From Pseudomonadota bacterium (GTDB lineage Bacteria > Desulfobacterota > Desulfobulbia > Desulfobulbales > Desulfurivibrionaceae), in contig JAHJRQ010000002.1 of NCBI GenBank assembly GCA_018830485.1, positions 135,799-199,798 of the forward strand: 64,000 nucleotides of DNA. The letters are read 5' to 3'. Below, one piece after another: positions 56,648-64,000 of this stretch; the first letter of the stretch is position 1, and every line of letters starts with the position of its first letter. The position numbers and the translations under genes were made by a program. Under the pieces are notes generated by a model. That model worked only from the letters and a program-made list of their open reading frames with translations, was not told the origin of the DNA and searched no databases.

Positions 56648-56725
56648 GTCATTCCCGCAAAGGCGGGAATCCATGGGAGGGGACAGAACCAGCAGTTTAT
56701 GGATTCCCGCCTTTGCGGGAATGAC
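56648..56725. repeat. Perfect 27-bp inverted repeat
   Basis: Arms 56648-56674 and 56699-56725 are exact reverse complements over 27 bases around a 24-base spacer. Each arm contains the inner palindrome CCCGCAAAGGCGGG. The element belongs to the widespread ATTCCCGC(AAA)GCGGGAAT class, and a diverged relative lies at 57731-57799. Confidence 0.75.
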
Positions 56726-56801
56726 GTACCTGTTATTTTGTAGACGGTATATTTAAAATTGTAGAGCCCTAAGCGGTCGCACACTTTTGGAGGAGATAAC
56801 G

Positions 56802-57269
56802 ATGCCCAAATTTTTTGAAGGAAAATTGCAGGCCGAAGGGAAGAAGTTCGGGATTGTCATTGCCCGGTTCAATTCGTTCATTGCCGAGCGGCTGCTGGAA
56901 GGCGCCCTGGACACCCTGATGCGTTCCGGGGTCAAGGACAAGGAGATCGAGGTGGCCAGGGTTCCAGGCGCCTTTGAGATTCCGCTGGTTGCCCAGAAGA
57001 TGGTCAAATCCGGCCGCTATGATGCAGTGATCTGCCTCGGCGCCGTGATCCGCGGCTCCACCCCCCATTTCGATTTCGTGGCCAACGAGGCCACTAAGGG
57101 GATTGCCCAGGCCAGCATGGAATCCGGAGTGCCCATCATTTTCGGCGTACTGACCACCGATTCCATCGAGCAGGCCATCGAGCGGGCCGGGTCCAAGGCC
57201 GGCAACAAGGGCTCCGAGTGTGCAGCCACTGCCATTGAGATGGTCAATCTCCTGCCGCAGCTCTCCTGA
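56802..57269 (+). CDS. ribH: 6,7-dimethyl-8-ribityllumazine synthase
   Basis: In this 155-residue protein [34 protein letters not shown] and [20 protein letters not shown] (His for proton transfer) are diagnostic. It forms icosahedral or pentameric assemblies. ATG 56802 is chosen with GGAGGAGA upstream. It is followed six bases later by nusB, a very common pair. Confidence 0.96.
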   Translation: MPKFFEGKLQAEGKKFGIVIARFNSFIAERLLEGALDTLMRSGVKDKEIEVARVPGAFEIPLVAQKMVKSGRYDAVICLGAVIRGSTPHFDFVANEATKGIAQASMESGVPIIFGVLTTDSIEQAIERAGSKAGNKGSECAATAIEMVNLLPQLS

Positions 57270-57275
57270 TCATCC

Positions 57276-57689
57276 ATGGGAAACCGACGCAAATCACGAG
57301 AACTTGCCCTCAACGCCCTGTTTCAGGGAGAGATGACCGCAACCTCTCCTGTGGAGAATTTCCCGCTGCTCTGCGAGAATTTCGAGATCAATAAAAAGGC
57401 TGTCCCCTACGGTCAGGAACTGGTGTACGGCATCAGCGACAAGTGGGAGGAACTCAACGCCAAGATCGAGGAAAGCGCGGTGAACTGGCGGGTCAGCCGG
57501 ATGTCGGTGCTGGATCGCAACATTATCCGGCTGGCAGCCTACGAATTGATGTTCAAGGACGATGTGCCGCCCCGGGTGGCCATCGACGAGGCCATTGAGC
57601 TGGCCAAGCGTTACTGCGCCGAGGATTCTCCGGGCTTTATCAATGGCATCCTTGATGCTATTCTGAAAAATATCGGCAAGCAAAAGTAG
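57276..57689 (+). CDS. nusB: Transcription antitermination factor NusB
   Basis: This 137-residue all-helical protein begins MGNRRKSRELALNALFQGE. The C-terminal signature reads LAAYELMFKDDVPPRVAIDE and EDSPGFINGILDAI. It binds boxA RNA with NusE (S10) for rRNA antitermination. Normal length. Confidence 0.95.
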   Translation: MGNRRKSRELALNALFQGEMTATSPVENFPLLCENFEINKKAVPYGQELVYGISDKWEELNAKIEESAVNWRVSRMSVLDRNIIRLAAYELMFKDDVPPRVAIDEAIELAKRYCAEDSPGFINGILDAILKNIGKQK

Positions 57690-57730
57690 CGCGTGCTTGT
57701 AAAATTTTGCAGAGTATTTTGAGGCTACCC

Positions 57731-57799
57731 CGTCATTCCGGCGAAAGCCGGAAGCCAGTGTGTGTGGGTTTCTGGACCCCGGCTTTCGCCGGGGAGACG
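57731..57799. repeat. Inverted repeat related to the 56648 element
   Basis: Arms 57731-57758 and 57772-57799 are imperfect inverted copies sharing CCGGCGAAAGCCGG. The outer ends CGTCATTCC and CGTCTCCCC correspond. It lies between nusB and ftsK. Confidence 0.65.
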
Positions 57800-57879
57800 A
57801 TCCTTGTTTATGTATCGGTTAGTTATGTAATTGGCCAGTAGTGTGTAGTCCCCATAACCGGAACCGATCTGCGAGAATA

Positions 57880-60021
57880 ATGGCGCCAGGGAACAACAGG
57901 CAGGAAAAAGAAAAACCAACCCTCGGGCGGGAGATACTTTCCGTATTCGGGGTGTCTGTCGCGCTTTTTCTGCTCCTCTGCCTGGTCAGCTACACCTCTG
58001 TTGAGCCGTTGGGCCAGACCGCCACTGCCAACTGGGGCGGGGCCGTGGGCCGGTTTGTCGCCGGGCTGCTCCTGGATATTCTGGGGATCACCGCGCTCTG
58101 GCTCCCTGTGCTGCTGTTGTTTTTCGCCATCCGTCTGTTCTCTCCGGATTTCACCTTGGAAACCCTGCCCCTGACCGTGTTCGGCTGCACCGGGATTCTC
58201 CTGGCCAGCTCGGGGTTGAGCGGATTTTCCTCCCTGGCCTCGTTCTCCGTGTTTGAGCACACCTATCCGATTGCCGGATTCCTGGGTACGCTGCTGGCCC
58301 AGTATGGCCGGCAGTTCTTCGGCGGCCCCGGCTCCCTGCTGCTTTTTGGCGTGGTGCTGGTTATCTCCCTGATGCTGGTCAGCAGCTTTTCTCCCTACTC
58401 CCTGGGGAGTCGATTGCGCGACGCCCTGGCCAGCCGTCGGGCAGCAAGGCAGGCAGCCGAGGAGAAGGCCGTAGCCCGGCAGGGCAAGAAAGCCTTGGCA
58501 GCAGCCCCCCTTGTAATCGAGGCAAGTACTGACGATGAAGTCGTTGTGCCCAAGGTGCATGCCCCGGTGAAGCTTGAAACCGGCGCGGATGACGATTCCT
58601 TTCAGCTCCTGCCCGAAGCCGGCAGCGAATACTGGTTGCCGCCCCTCTCCCTGCTCGATAAGTCGGAAAACCCCGAGCTTGCAGTGGACCGCGACTATTA
58701 CTACGCGGTGAGCGCCGAGCTTGAAGAAAAACTTAAGGATTTCGGGGTGGTGGGCAAGGTGGTGGGCATCTCGCCCGGCCCGGTGATCACCACCTACGAG
58801 TTTTCCCCGGCCCCTGGGGTAAAGATCAACAAGATCATCGCCCTGGCCGACGACCTGGCCCTGGGGCTCAAGGCCGAGAGCGTGCGCATCGTCGGCTCCA
58901 TTCCCGGCAAGGCTGCGCTGGGCATCGAGATTCCCAACCCCACCCGGCATATTGTGTATGTACGCGACATCTTCACCCATGAGAAATTCCAGAAGGCCGC
59001 CTCGAGGCTCACCATCGGGTTGGGCATGGACGTGGTGGGCAACCCGGTCATCGCCGATCTCGCCCGCATGCCCCATCTGCTCATCGCCGGGGCCACCGGC
59101 TCGGGCAAAAGCGTGGCGGTCAATGCCATCATCTGCTCGATCCTCTTGAAGGCCACCCCCGAGGAGGTCCGCCTCCTGCTGGTGGACCCCAAACGCATCG
59201 AGCTTTCCTGCTACGAGGATATCCCCCACCTGCTGCACCCGGTGGTGGTGGACCCCAAGCTGGCCAGCCGGGCCCTGTTGTGGGCGGTAAGGGAGATGGA
59301 GCGCCGCTACCAGCTGATGGAGGAGGCCAAGGTCAAGAGCCTTGCCAGCTACAACGCCGAGGCTGCGGACAAGCTGCCGCTCATCGTCATCATCATCGAT
59401 GAACTGGCTGACCTGATGATGGTCTCCTCCCGCGAGGTCGAGGATGCCGTGGCCAGGCTGGCCCAGATGGCGCGGGCCGCAGGGATGCACCTGATTCTCG
59501 CCACCCAGCGCCCCTCGGTGGATGTGCTCACCGGCTTGATCAAGGCCAACTTCCCCACCCGGATGTCGTTTAAGGTTTCCTCCAAGATCGATTCCCGCAC
59601 CATCCTGGACGGCAGCGGGGCCGAGCATCTGCTGGGCGCGGGCGACATGCTCTTCATGCCCCCTGGCACCAGCAAGCTCCAGCGCATCCACGGCGCCTAC
59701 ATCTCGGAAAAGGAAACCGAGCGGATCGTGACCTTTCTCAAGGAGCAGGGCGCTGTGCGCTACGATGAAAGTGTGCTCAAGCTGACCGAGGAATCAGAGG
59801 CCGGAGAGGGCGAGGAGTCCGGGGAGATGGACGATAAGTATGACGAGGCCGTGGCCCTGGTCTGCGAGACCGGGCAGGCCTCCATCTCCATGGTGCAGCG
59901 ACGGCTGCGGGTGGGCTACAACCGGGCCGCCCGGATGATCGAACTCATGGAAAAGGAAGGGGTGGTCGGCCCTGCGGATGGCTCCAAACCCCGCGAGGTT
60001 TTGGCCCGCAAAAGTTATTGA
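57880..60021 (+). CDS. ftsK: DNA translocase FtsK/SpoIIIE
   Basis: In this 713-residue protein four membrane segments occupy ~20-165. A linker is followed by the motor with Walker A GATGSGKSV (~412) and Walker B LIVIIIDELADLMMV (~510). The C-terminal gamma winged helix reads SISMVQRRLRVGYNRAARMI and recognises KOPS. It moves chromosome termini through the division septum and activates dif recombination. It is at the short end of the family owing to a brief linker. ATG 57880 lacks a strong ribosome site; GAGA precedes it. Confidence 0.95.
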   Translation: MAPGNNRQEKEKPTLGREILSVFGVSVALFLLLCLVSYTSVEPLGQTATANWGGAVGRFVAGLLLDILGITALWLPVLLLFFAIRLFSPDFTLETLPLTVFGCTGILLASSGLSGFSSLASFSVFEHTYPIAGFLGTLLAQYGRQFFGGPGSLLLFGVVLVISLMLVSSFSPYSLGSRLRDALASRRAARQAAEEKAVARQGKKALAAAPLVIEASTDDEVVVPKVHAPVKLETGADDDSFQLLPEAGSEYWLPPLSLLDKSENPELAVDRDYYYAVSAELEEKLKDFGVVGKVVGISPGPVITTYEFSPAPGVKINKIIALADDLALGLKAESVRIVGSIPGKAALGIEIPNPTRHIVYVRDIFTHEKFQKAASRLTIGLGMDVVGNPVIADLARMPHLLIAGATGSGKSVAVNAIICSILLKATPEEVRLLLVDPKRIELSCYEDIPHLLHPVVVDPKLASRALLWAVREMERRYQLMEEAKVKSLASYNAEAADKLPLIVIIIDELADLMMVSSREVEDAVARLAQMARAAGMHLILATQRPSVDVLTGLIKANFPTRMSFKVSSKIDSRTILDGSGAEHLLGAGDMLFMPPGTSKLQRIHGAYISEKETERIVTFLKEQGAVRYDESVLKLTEESEAGEGEESGEMDDKYDEAVALVCETGQASISMVQRRLRVGYNRAARMIELMEKEGVVGPADGSKPREVLARKSY

Positions 60022-60083
60022 TTGTTTTCCAGTATTGCCCGGTTAAGAAATTGCAGCCGGGGAAAATGCTGTAATAGCACCGA

Positions 60084-60164
60084 AAATCCCCACTGGCCCC
60101 CCTGTGTTAAAGTGGGGGAAAACGTATACATCCCCCTTTAGCAAAGGGGGATTGAGGGGGATTT
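60084..60164. repeat. Inverted repeat (AAATCCCC...GGGGATTT)
   Basis: AAATCCCC at 60084-60091 pairs with GGGGATTT at 60157-60164, with inner G- and C-runs such as TCCCCCTTTAGCAAAGGGGG. This is another frequent intergenic palindrome type. The gap 60022-60301 holds nothing else that I can identify. Confidence 0.6.
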
Positions 60165-60301
60165 GGACGTTTTGATTGATGTGCAAGGTATTAACCGGAC
60201 AACACGGATTATTTTCCGCAGGCAGCTTGTAATAATTTAACGAATGACTAAAATACAGGACACAGTTCTGTTTTTTTATGGGATTTTGGTGAGGAATGCA
60301 T

Positions 60302-60490
60302 ATGAGAGTGGCTGGATCGCCCATTGATATAACCAAGGTCCGCACGGTTGTGTACCACATGCCGGACGGCCAGCAGTTTTCCATTAACATGGAAGGCCTT
60401 GAACAGTTTGTCGAACTCGGGCCGGGACGGGTCTGCGACACCTCGGAGATAGACGGGGTGCTGCATTTCTTCCCGCGCGGCAACGCCTGA
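60302..60490 (+). CDS. Small hypothetical protein, 62 residues
   Basis: I recognise no family. The sequence (MRVAGSPIDITKVRTVVYHM, FSINMEGLEQFVELGPGRVC) is compact, soluble and beta-rich in appearance. A GAGGA ribosome site lies six bases before ATG 60302, which is why this ATG is chosen over the one at 60296. It stands alone between two repeat elements. The good start signal and ordinary residue composition make it a likely real gene. Confidence 0.55.
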   Translation: MRVAGSPIDITKVRTVVYHMPDGQQFSINMEGLEQFVELGPGRVCDTSEIDGVLHFFPRGNA

Positions 60491-60520
60491 GTAGATCTTG
60501 TAAGCAAAATAAGGACACAA

Positions 60521-60597
60521 TACCGTTCGGCCTGAGCCTGTCGAAGGCCCGTAGTAGCAGAAGGGCAGCGGTTCGACAGGGCTCAACGCGAACGGTA
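60521..60597. repeat. Inverted repeat (TACCGTTCG...CGAACGGTA)
   Basis: Arms start TACCGTTCG (60521-60529) and end CGAACGGTA (60589-60597), with further internal complementarity (GAGCCTGTCGAA against TTCGACAGGGCTC). This is a common dispersed intergenic repeat class. Confidence 0.65.
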
Positions 60598-60655
60598 CTG
60601 GTCTTAACGAAACGATTTCCCAGTTTCAGAATATTCTCCCTCTTCCGGAAAACCC

Positions 60656-61411
60656 ATGCTGATCAACCCCAAGAGCGACGGCCATGTCCACACCCGGCTC
60701 TGCCACCACGCCACCGGCGAGATGGAGGAGTATGTCGTGGCGGCCATCGACAAGGGGCTAGAGGAGCTTATCTTTCTCGAGCATCTGGAATGCGGCATTC
60801 GATACCCCGAGGCCACCTGGCTGAGCGAAGAGGATTTTGCCGCCTACCATTGCGAAGGGCAACGGCTGCAACAGGCCTACCGGGATCGGCTCCGCATCGG
60901 GATCGGGGTCGAGGTGGGCTACAACCCCAGGCAGGTGCCGGAGATTCTTGCGTTTCTCCAGCGGTACACCTGGGACCGCGTCGGCATTTCCTTCCATTAC
61001 TACGAGATCAACGGGCATCACTACAACGTGGTGAGCCGCCGCAAGATCAACCTGGAGCCCCTGGGCAGGCAGGGGGTGGAGCGAGTGGTCACCGACTACT
61101 TCGCCACCTTGCTGGAAGCGGTTGAACTCCTGCCCGGTACGGTGCTCTGCCATCTGGACGCCGTGCTCCGGCATCATCCCGAGGTGCATTTTACCGCTGC
61201 GCATCGGCGCCAGATCACGGAGATCTTTCAGGGGATGCTGAGTAAGGGCATGGCCTTGGAGGTGAATACCTCCGGATTTTCCCATCGGGGGGAGCAGTAT
61301 CCGGCGCAGGCGATTCTTGAGGAAGCAATGGCCCTGGCGGTTCCGCTGGTGGCGGGGTCGGATGCGCATCGACCTGGTGAGGTGGGGCGGTTTTTCGAGA
61401 GGTTGGGGTAA
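60656..61411 (+). CDS. PHP-family phosphoesterase (HisK/histidinol-phosphatase-like)
   Basis: In this 251-residue protein metal ligands are visible in SDGHVHTRLCHH (~8-18), GVEVGYN (~85), SFHYYEINGHHY (~115) and the final SDAHRPGEVGRF (~238). The fold is a PHP barrel binding two or three metal ions. It is related to histidinol-phosphate phosphatases of the PHP class, but no his genes are nearby, so the substrate is open. Only a weak ribosome site precedes the ATG. Confidence 0.82.
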   Translation: MLINPKSDGHVHTRLCHHATGEMEEYVVAAIDKGLEELIFLEHLECGIRYPEATWLSEEDFAAYHCEGQRLQQAYRDRLRIGIGVEVGYNPRQVPEILAFLQRYTWDRVGISFHYYEINGHHYNVVSRRKINLEPLGRQGVERVVTDYFATLLEAVELLPGTVLCHLDAVLRHHPEVHFTAAHRRQITEIFQGMLSKGMALEVNTSGFSHRGEQYPAQAILEEAMALAVPLVAGSDAHRPGEVGRFFERLG

Positions 61412-61524
61412 GGGGGCATAGAATTGGCATAATGGTGCGTGTGTGCCATGAAAATTCGGATAAGCAAGCCGAGATTTCCCGATCGATGCAGCTTCATGGC
61501 GAAGCGAAAAACAGTATAAATAGT

Positions 61525-61626
61525 GTTCATCCGGAAACTCGTCTTTCCAGATGAACGCGTTAAGCTATCAGTTTTTAGTTTAACGTGCTTAGTTGATTAA
61601 GTTTTTTGCTGAACACTGATAGCTTA
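61525..61626. repeat. Tandem hairpins in a 536-base intergenic region
   Basis: GTTCATCCGGAAA (61525-61537) pairs with TTTCCAGATGAAC (61544-61556), with one mismatch. TAAGCTATCAGT (61561-61572) pairs perfectly with ACTGATAGCTTA (61615-61626). Further short hairpins follow (GGAAAC/GTTTCC near 61650, CTTCC/GGAAG near 61710-61724). The region 61412-61947 carries no convincing ORF. It may be a structured RNA or the remains of a mobile element. Confidence 0.5.
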
Positions 61627-61885
61627 CCGCTGATAGCATCCAGCAGGAAACATTGTTTCCGGAAGGACACTAAATAACGTGGTCCCCCAAGAATTATTCA
61701 GGGCTAACTTCCTCGGTGGAAGCGGGAACCCTCTGTTTTTCCCTTGACTTTTCTTGTCATGGATGTCCCCTATTATTCGCGGGCCGCAAAGATACAGTCG
61801 CCGCGCAAGCCACCCTCCGCGCACGAGAAAAGCGGCGTGAGGACGGCCTCGAAATTCTACACTCCGGTTTCAATTGTTCAGAAAG

Positions 61886-61919
61886 TAAAAAGTCAACGGG
61901 AGGCAATCTCCCGTTGACT
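61886..61919 (-). terminator. Rho-independent terminator of the DUF3604-type gene
   Basis: AGTCAACGGGAG (61891-61902) and CTCCCGTTGACT (61908-61919) form a perfect 12-bp stem with a 5-base loop. On the minus strand it is followed by a short T-run, 28 bases after the stop codon. Confidence 0.8.
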
Positions 61920-61947
61920 CAGATCAAGGTATGAAAATCAGAAGAAA

Positions 61948-63726
61948 TTAATCATTAACTTTGATGAAAATAGGGTTTGAGTAGAACCACAGATCTGCGT
62001 AGGCTTCGGCCACCTCGTCCAGTTTGCTGTTGGTGTCGATCTCCACACCTTCGAACAGTTTGGCTTCCAGGACTGCCGGGTCCAAGCTGGCGTAAATGTT
62101 GTCGTTCGCCAGGGAGTCAGCCAGAGGGTTGCCGGCCGCGTCGGTCTCGAAGGGCACGTTGGCCGGCAAATTGGTGCCGCGCAGGCGGAAGAACATGTTC
62201 TTGTCGGCCTTGAACTTGTACACGTAGGTCAAGTACCCGTTCTTGTCGGCATCGCCGCGGCGCTCGAAGGTGGTCACCACCGCGGCGTCGGTGCCGTAGT
62301 CGGTGTTTACATAGCTACGATTTGTCACGTCCGAGAGGTCGGTCATCGGGACGTTGCCGGTGATGGTGCCGGCGATCAGGTCGATGTGGTCCAACACCGG
62401 CATGTTGAGGGGCTGATAGATGCCGATCTGGGCCAGGGAGGGGTTGTCCATGTCCAGGGGGCTGTTGTTCGGGGTGTTGGGGTCGCGGACCTTGATCTTG
62501 AGGGTGACCATTTTGCCCTTCTCGACCTCAAGGGTCTCGCCCATCATGGCCTTGGTCTTGCCCTGGCCGTGGGCCGTGAACTCGAGCTCGTCAATCAGGT
62601 CGCCCTGGACGTTCCAGGAGTTCCCGGACTGGACGCCGTCGAACACCGCCTGGATCGGGTCTGCGGCATCGGTGTCGATGTAGGTGTAGTTTTTCTGGTA
62701 TTCACCGGGCGCGAAATCGCTGCCGCCCTGGCGCCAGTTTTGGTGATCGTCCGAGCTGGCGAATTTGTAGAACCGGCGCCCTTCGGCCAGAAGGCCATCC
62801 CACAGGCCGCCGATTGTCGCGGCATAGAAACCTGTCCCGCCGTAGGTGCCGCCGCCCAGTGAGTTCCGGCTGAAGCCGCGGTCACCGGAGGTCTGGTGCC
62901 CCGGGGCGCCCTCGAAGCCGATAGCCACGTCAGGACCGGCGTCCATCCAGTTGCGGAAGTCTTCGATGAAGTAGGCGTGTGCGCGTTCCACATGGGCCGG
63001 GACCACCCAGGCGTCGGCGATGCCCTTGTCCACCAGGGCCTGCATGAACCGGACGCCCTTGATGGCATCCAGCTTGGCAGACTCGCGATCTTTGCTCTCC
63101 TTACAGGTGTTCATGCCGCAAGGGTAAATTAAGCCGTTGGTCTTTTCGAGGGGCCCCCAGCCGAAATTCGCGAGCAGGCTGGGCTCACCGTTCCGGCTGT
63201 TGTCGTCGTCGCTGCCGTCAAAGCGGAACTCGAACTCGCTGATGGCGGTGGCTGTTCCGTCGTACTGGTGGATGGCCGTGGAGGTATGCTCGTGGCCCGC
63301 CGGGTTCCACTCGAGGCCGTTGATGATGACCTTGTCGGGGTAGAGCGCGCGGGCTTTCAGGATGTCTGGGAAAACGAAGTCCCGCAGACTCTGCCACCGC
63401 CACATCTCCTGGTGGCCGCCGCTGAACTCCACGTCGCCTAGGACCGGGTTTACGGGGTAGACCGTGGGGTCGTCCCAGAACTTGCCGTTCCCATCACGGT
63501 TGCGTTCGCCGCCGTGCTCGCTGTTGGCCCACCAGTGGAGACCAAAACCGTTGCTTGCGGCCATGCTGTCGAAGAACTTGTGGCTGCCGTCGGTGTATAG
63601 GGTGTGTTGGTGGAAATCACCGGGGAGGTACTCTCCGGCAAGGGCCGGGGCGGCGGTTGCCAAGGTTGCGGCGCCGGCTATGAGCAGTGCTGTATTCTTC
63701 ATCGTCAAATAACTTTTTGTAGCCAT
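61948..63726 (-). CDS. Secreted DUF3604-type PHP-like protein
   Basis: In this 592-residue protein a signal peptide (KNTALLIAGAATLATAAPAL then AGEY) directs export. The mature part starts with LPGDFHQHTLYTDGSHKFFD, a PHP-type metal motif, and later has GLEWNPAGHEHTS, VVPAHVERAHAYF and YKFASSDDHQNWRQGGSDF, consistent with a metal-dependent hydrolase barrel. The last ~200 residues look like a beta-sandwich. DUF3604 proteins are largely uncharacterised; a periplasmic phosphoesterase is a guess. GAGGAAAA precedes the ATG, and a terminator follows the gene. The upstream 63727-64000 stretch shows no gene. Confidence 0.75.
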   Translation of the reverse strand: MATKSYLTMKNTALLIAGAATLATAAPALAGEYLPGDFHQHTLYTDGSHKFFDSMAASNGFGLHWWANSEHGGERNRDGNGKFWDDPTVYPVNPVLGDVEFSGGHQEMWRWQSLRDFVFPDILKARALYPDKVIINGLEWNPAGHEHTSTAIHQYDGTATAISEFEFRFDGSDDDNSRNGEPSLLANFGWGPLEKTNGLIYPCGMNTCKESKDRESAKLDAIKGVRFMQALVDKGIADAWVVPAHVERAHAYFIEDFRNWMDAGPDVAIGFEGAPGHQTSGDRGFSRNSLGGGTYGGTGFYAATIGGLWDGLLAEGRRFYKFASSDDHQNWRQGGSDFAPGEYQKNYTYIDTDAADPIQAVFDGVQSGNSWNVQGDLIDELEFTAHGQGKTKAMMGETLEVEKGKMVTLKIKVRDPNTPNNSPLDMDNPSLAQIGIYQPLNMPVLDHIDLIAGTITGNVPMTDLSDVTNRSYVNTDYGTDAAVVTTFERRGDADKNGYLTYVYKFKADKNMFFRLRGTNLPANVPFETDAAGNPLADSLANDNIYASLDPAVLEAKLFEGVEIDTNSKLDEVAEAYADLWFYSNPIFIKVND

Positions 63727-64000
63727 GACTGTTTTCCTCAGTTAGATTAAAATTCAATTGTCCAAAAGTTTAGCTGAATAATTACAGATTGTTGCAGGTT
63801 TCGTTTTCCCCACCTCCCTAGCTGAAGTTAATCTCGAAAAACTCTCCGAAGGATCAACCCCCAAACAAAAAAGCCCCAACCAAGGCGCGGATTTCTCGCG
63901 TCTGATTCGGGCCTTCTGGTGCCAAGTTCTTGGCCAGCGAGGTTCCCAGCTTTAATTTTGTCGTGGGGTATGTCGGGTCCGGATTCCGGGGCTGCGCTCC

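Noticed and set aside
61640..61740. Possible 6S RNA 3' half
   Set aside because: A short likeness (TTCAGGGCTA...) is not supported by the paired 5' half or overall fold; left as unexplained structure.
63867..63889. Terminator of a minus-strand gene lying beyond the window
   Set aside because: A T6 run follows a GC-rich stretch on the minus strand, but the stem is weak and no coding end can be seen.

Overview
The window is an intact-looking stretch of bacterial chromosome, fairly GC-rich and gene-dense. It most resembles an anaerobic member of the Desulfobacterota, probably near Desulfobulbales; this is inferred from gene content and protein style, not from a marker-gene tree. Pointers are a selenocysteine-containing peroxiredoxin, an EtfA fused to a two-cluster ferredoxin domain, a cation-efflux protein fused to a NifX-type domain beside an Mrp ATPase, a BamA with an added N-terminal domain, and the order tig-clpP-clpX-lon. 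No rRNA, prophage or CRISPR array is present. Three tRNA genes are.

Layout. (1) 1-2.3 kb, minus strand: the start of a stomatin-like gene and nfeD, then a small accessory patch. The patch holds a lone integron gene cassette with a 59-bp attC, a REP-associated transposase between inverted REP hairpins, and an orphan antitoxin. (2) 2.3-4.4 kb: a GH15 glucoamylase. (3) 4.5-9.05 kb, minus strand: a redox and metal cluster with a small unknown protein, a radical SAM protein, an Mrp/DUF59 ATPase broken by two +1 shifts in G-tracts, a CDF transporter fused to a NifX-type domain, a NifX remnant and the Sec-peroxiredoxin. (4) 9.3-16.5 kb: glycosyltransferase, folE2, cca, glgP and a MetE-like protein. 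(5) 16.6-29.5 kb: lysS and an envelope/repair run (lolC, lolD, bamA, mfd, surA, rodZ, recO). (6) 29.6-37.1 kb: flavoprotein, a probable gene relic, tRNA-Leu, tig-clpP-clpX-lon, tRNA-Val and tRNA-Asp. (7) 37.2-41.7 kb: an Mla lipid-transport operon (E-F-D-A-C) plus a cyclic-nucleotide-binding-domain protein. (8) 41.8-51 kb: yceD-rpmF-plsX-fabH, acyl-CoA dehydrogenase-etfB-etfA, fabG-acpP-fabF-rpiB. (9) 51.2-60 kb: glyA, dCMP deaminase, nrdR, the riboflavin genes ribD-ribE-ribBA-ribH, nusB and ftsK. (10) 60-64 kb: a small unknown protein, a PHP-family protein, a long hairpin-rich intergenic region and a secreted DUF3604-type protein.

How the genes work together. The core is housekeeping: envelope building (Lol, BamA, SurA, Mla), ATP-dependent proteolysis, type II fatty-acid synthesis, riboflavin synthesis and one-carbon/nucleotide supply. 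The strongest unusual signals are the orphan integron cassette, the Sec-peroxiredoxin that has also lost its resolving cysteine, and an acyl-CoA dehydrogenase with a ferredoxin-type ETF inserted in the middle of the fatty-acid synthesis operon. Several families of palindromic intergenic repeats are scattered through the second half.
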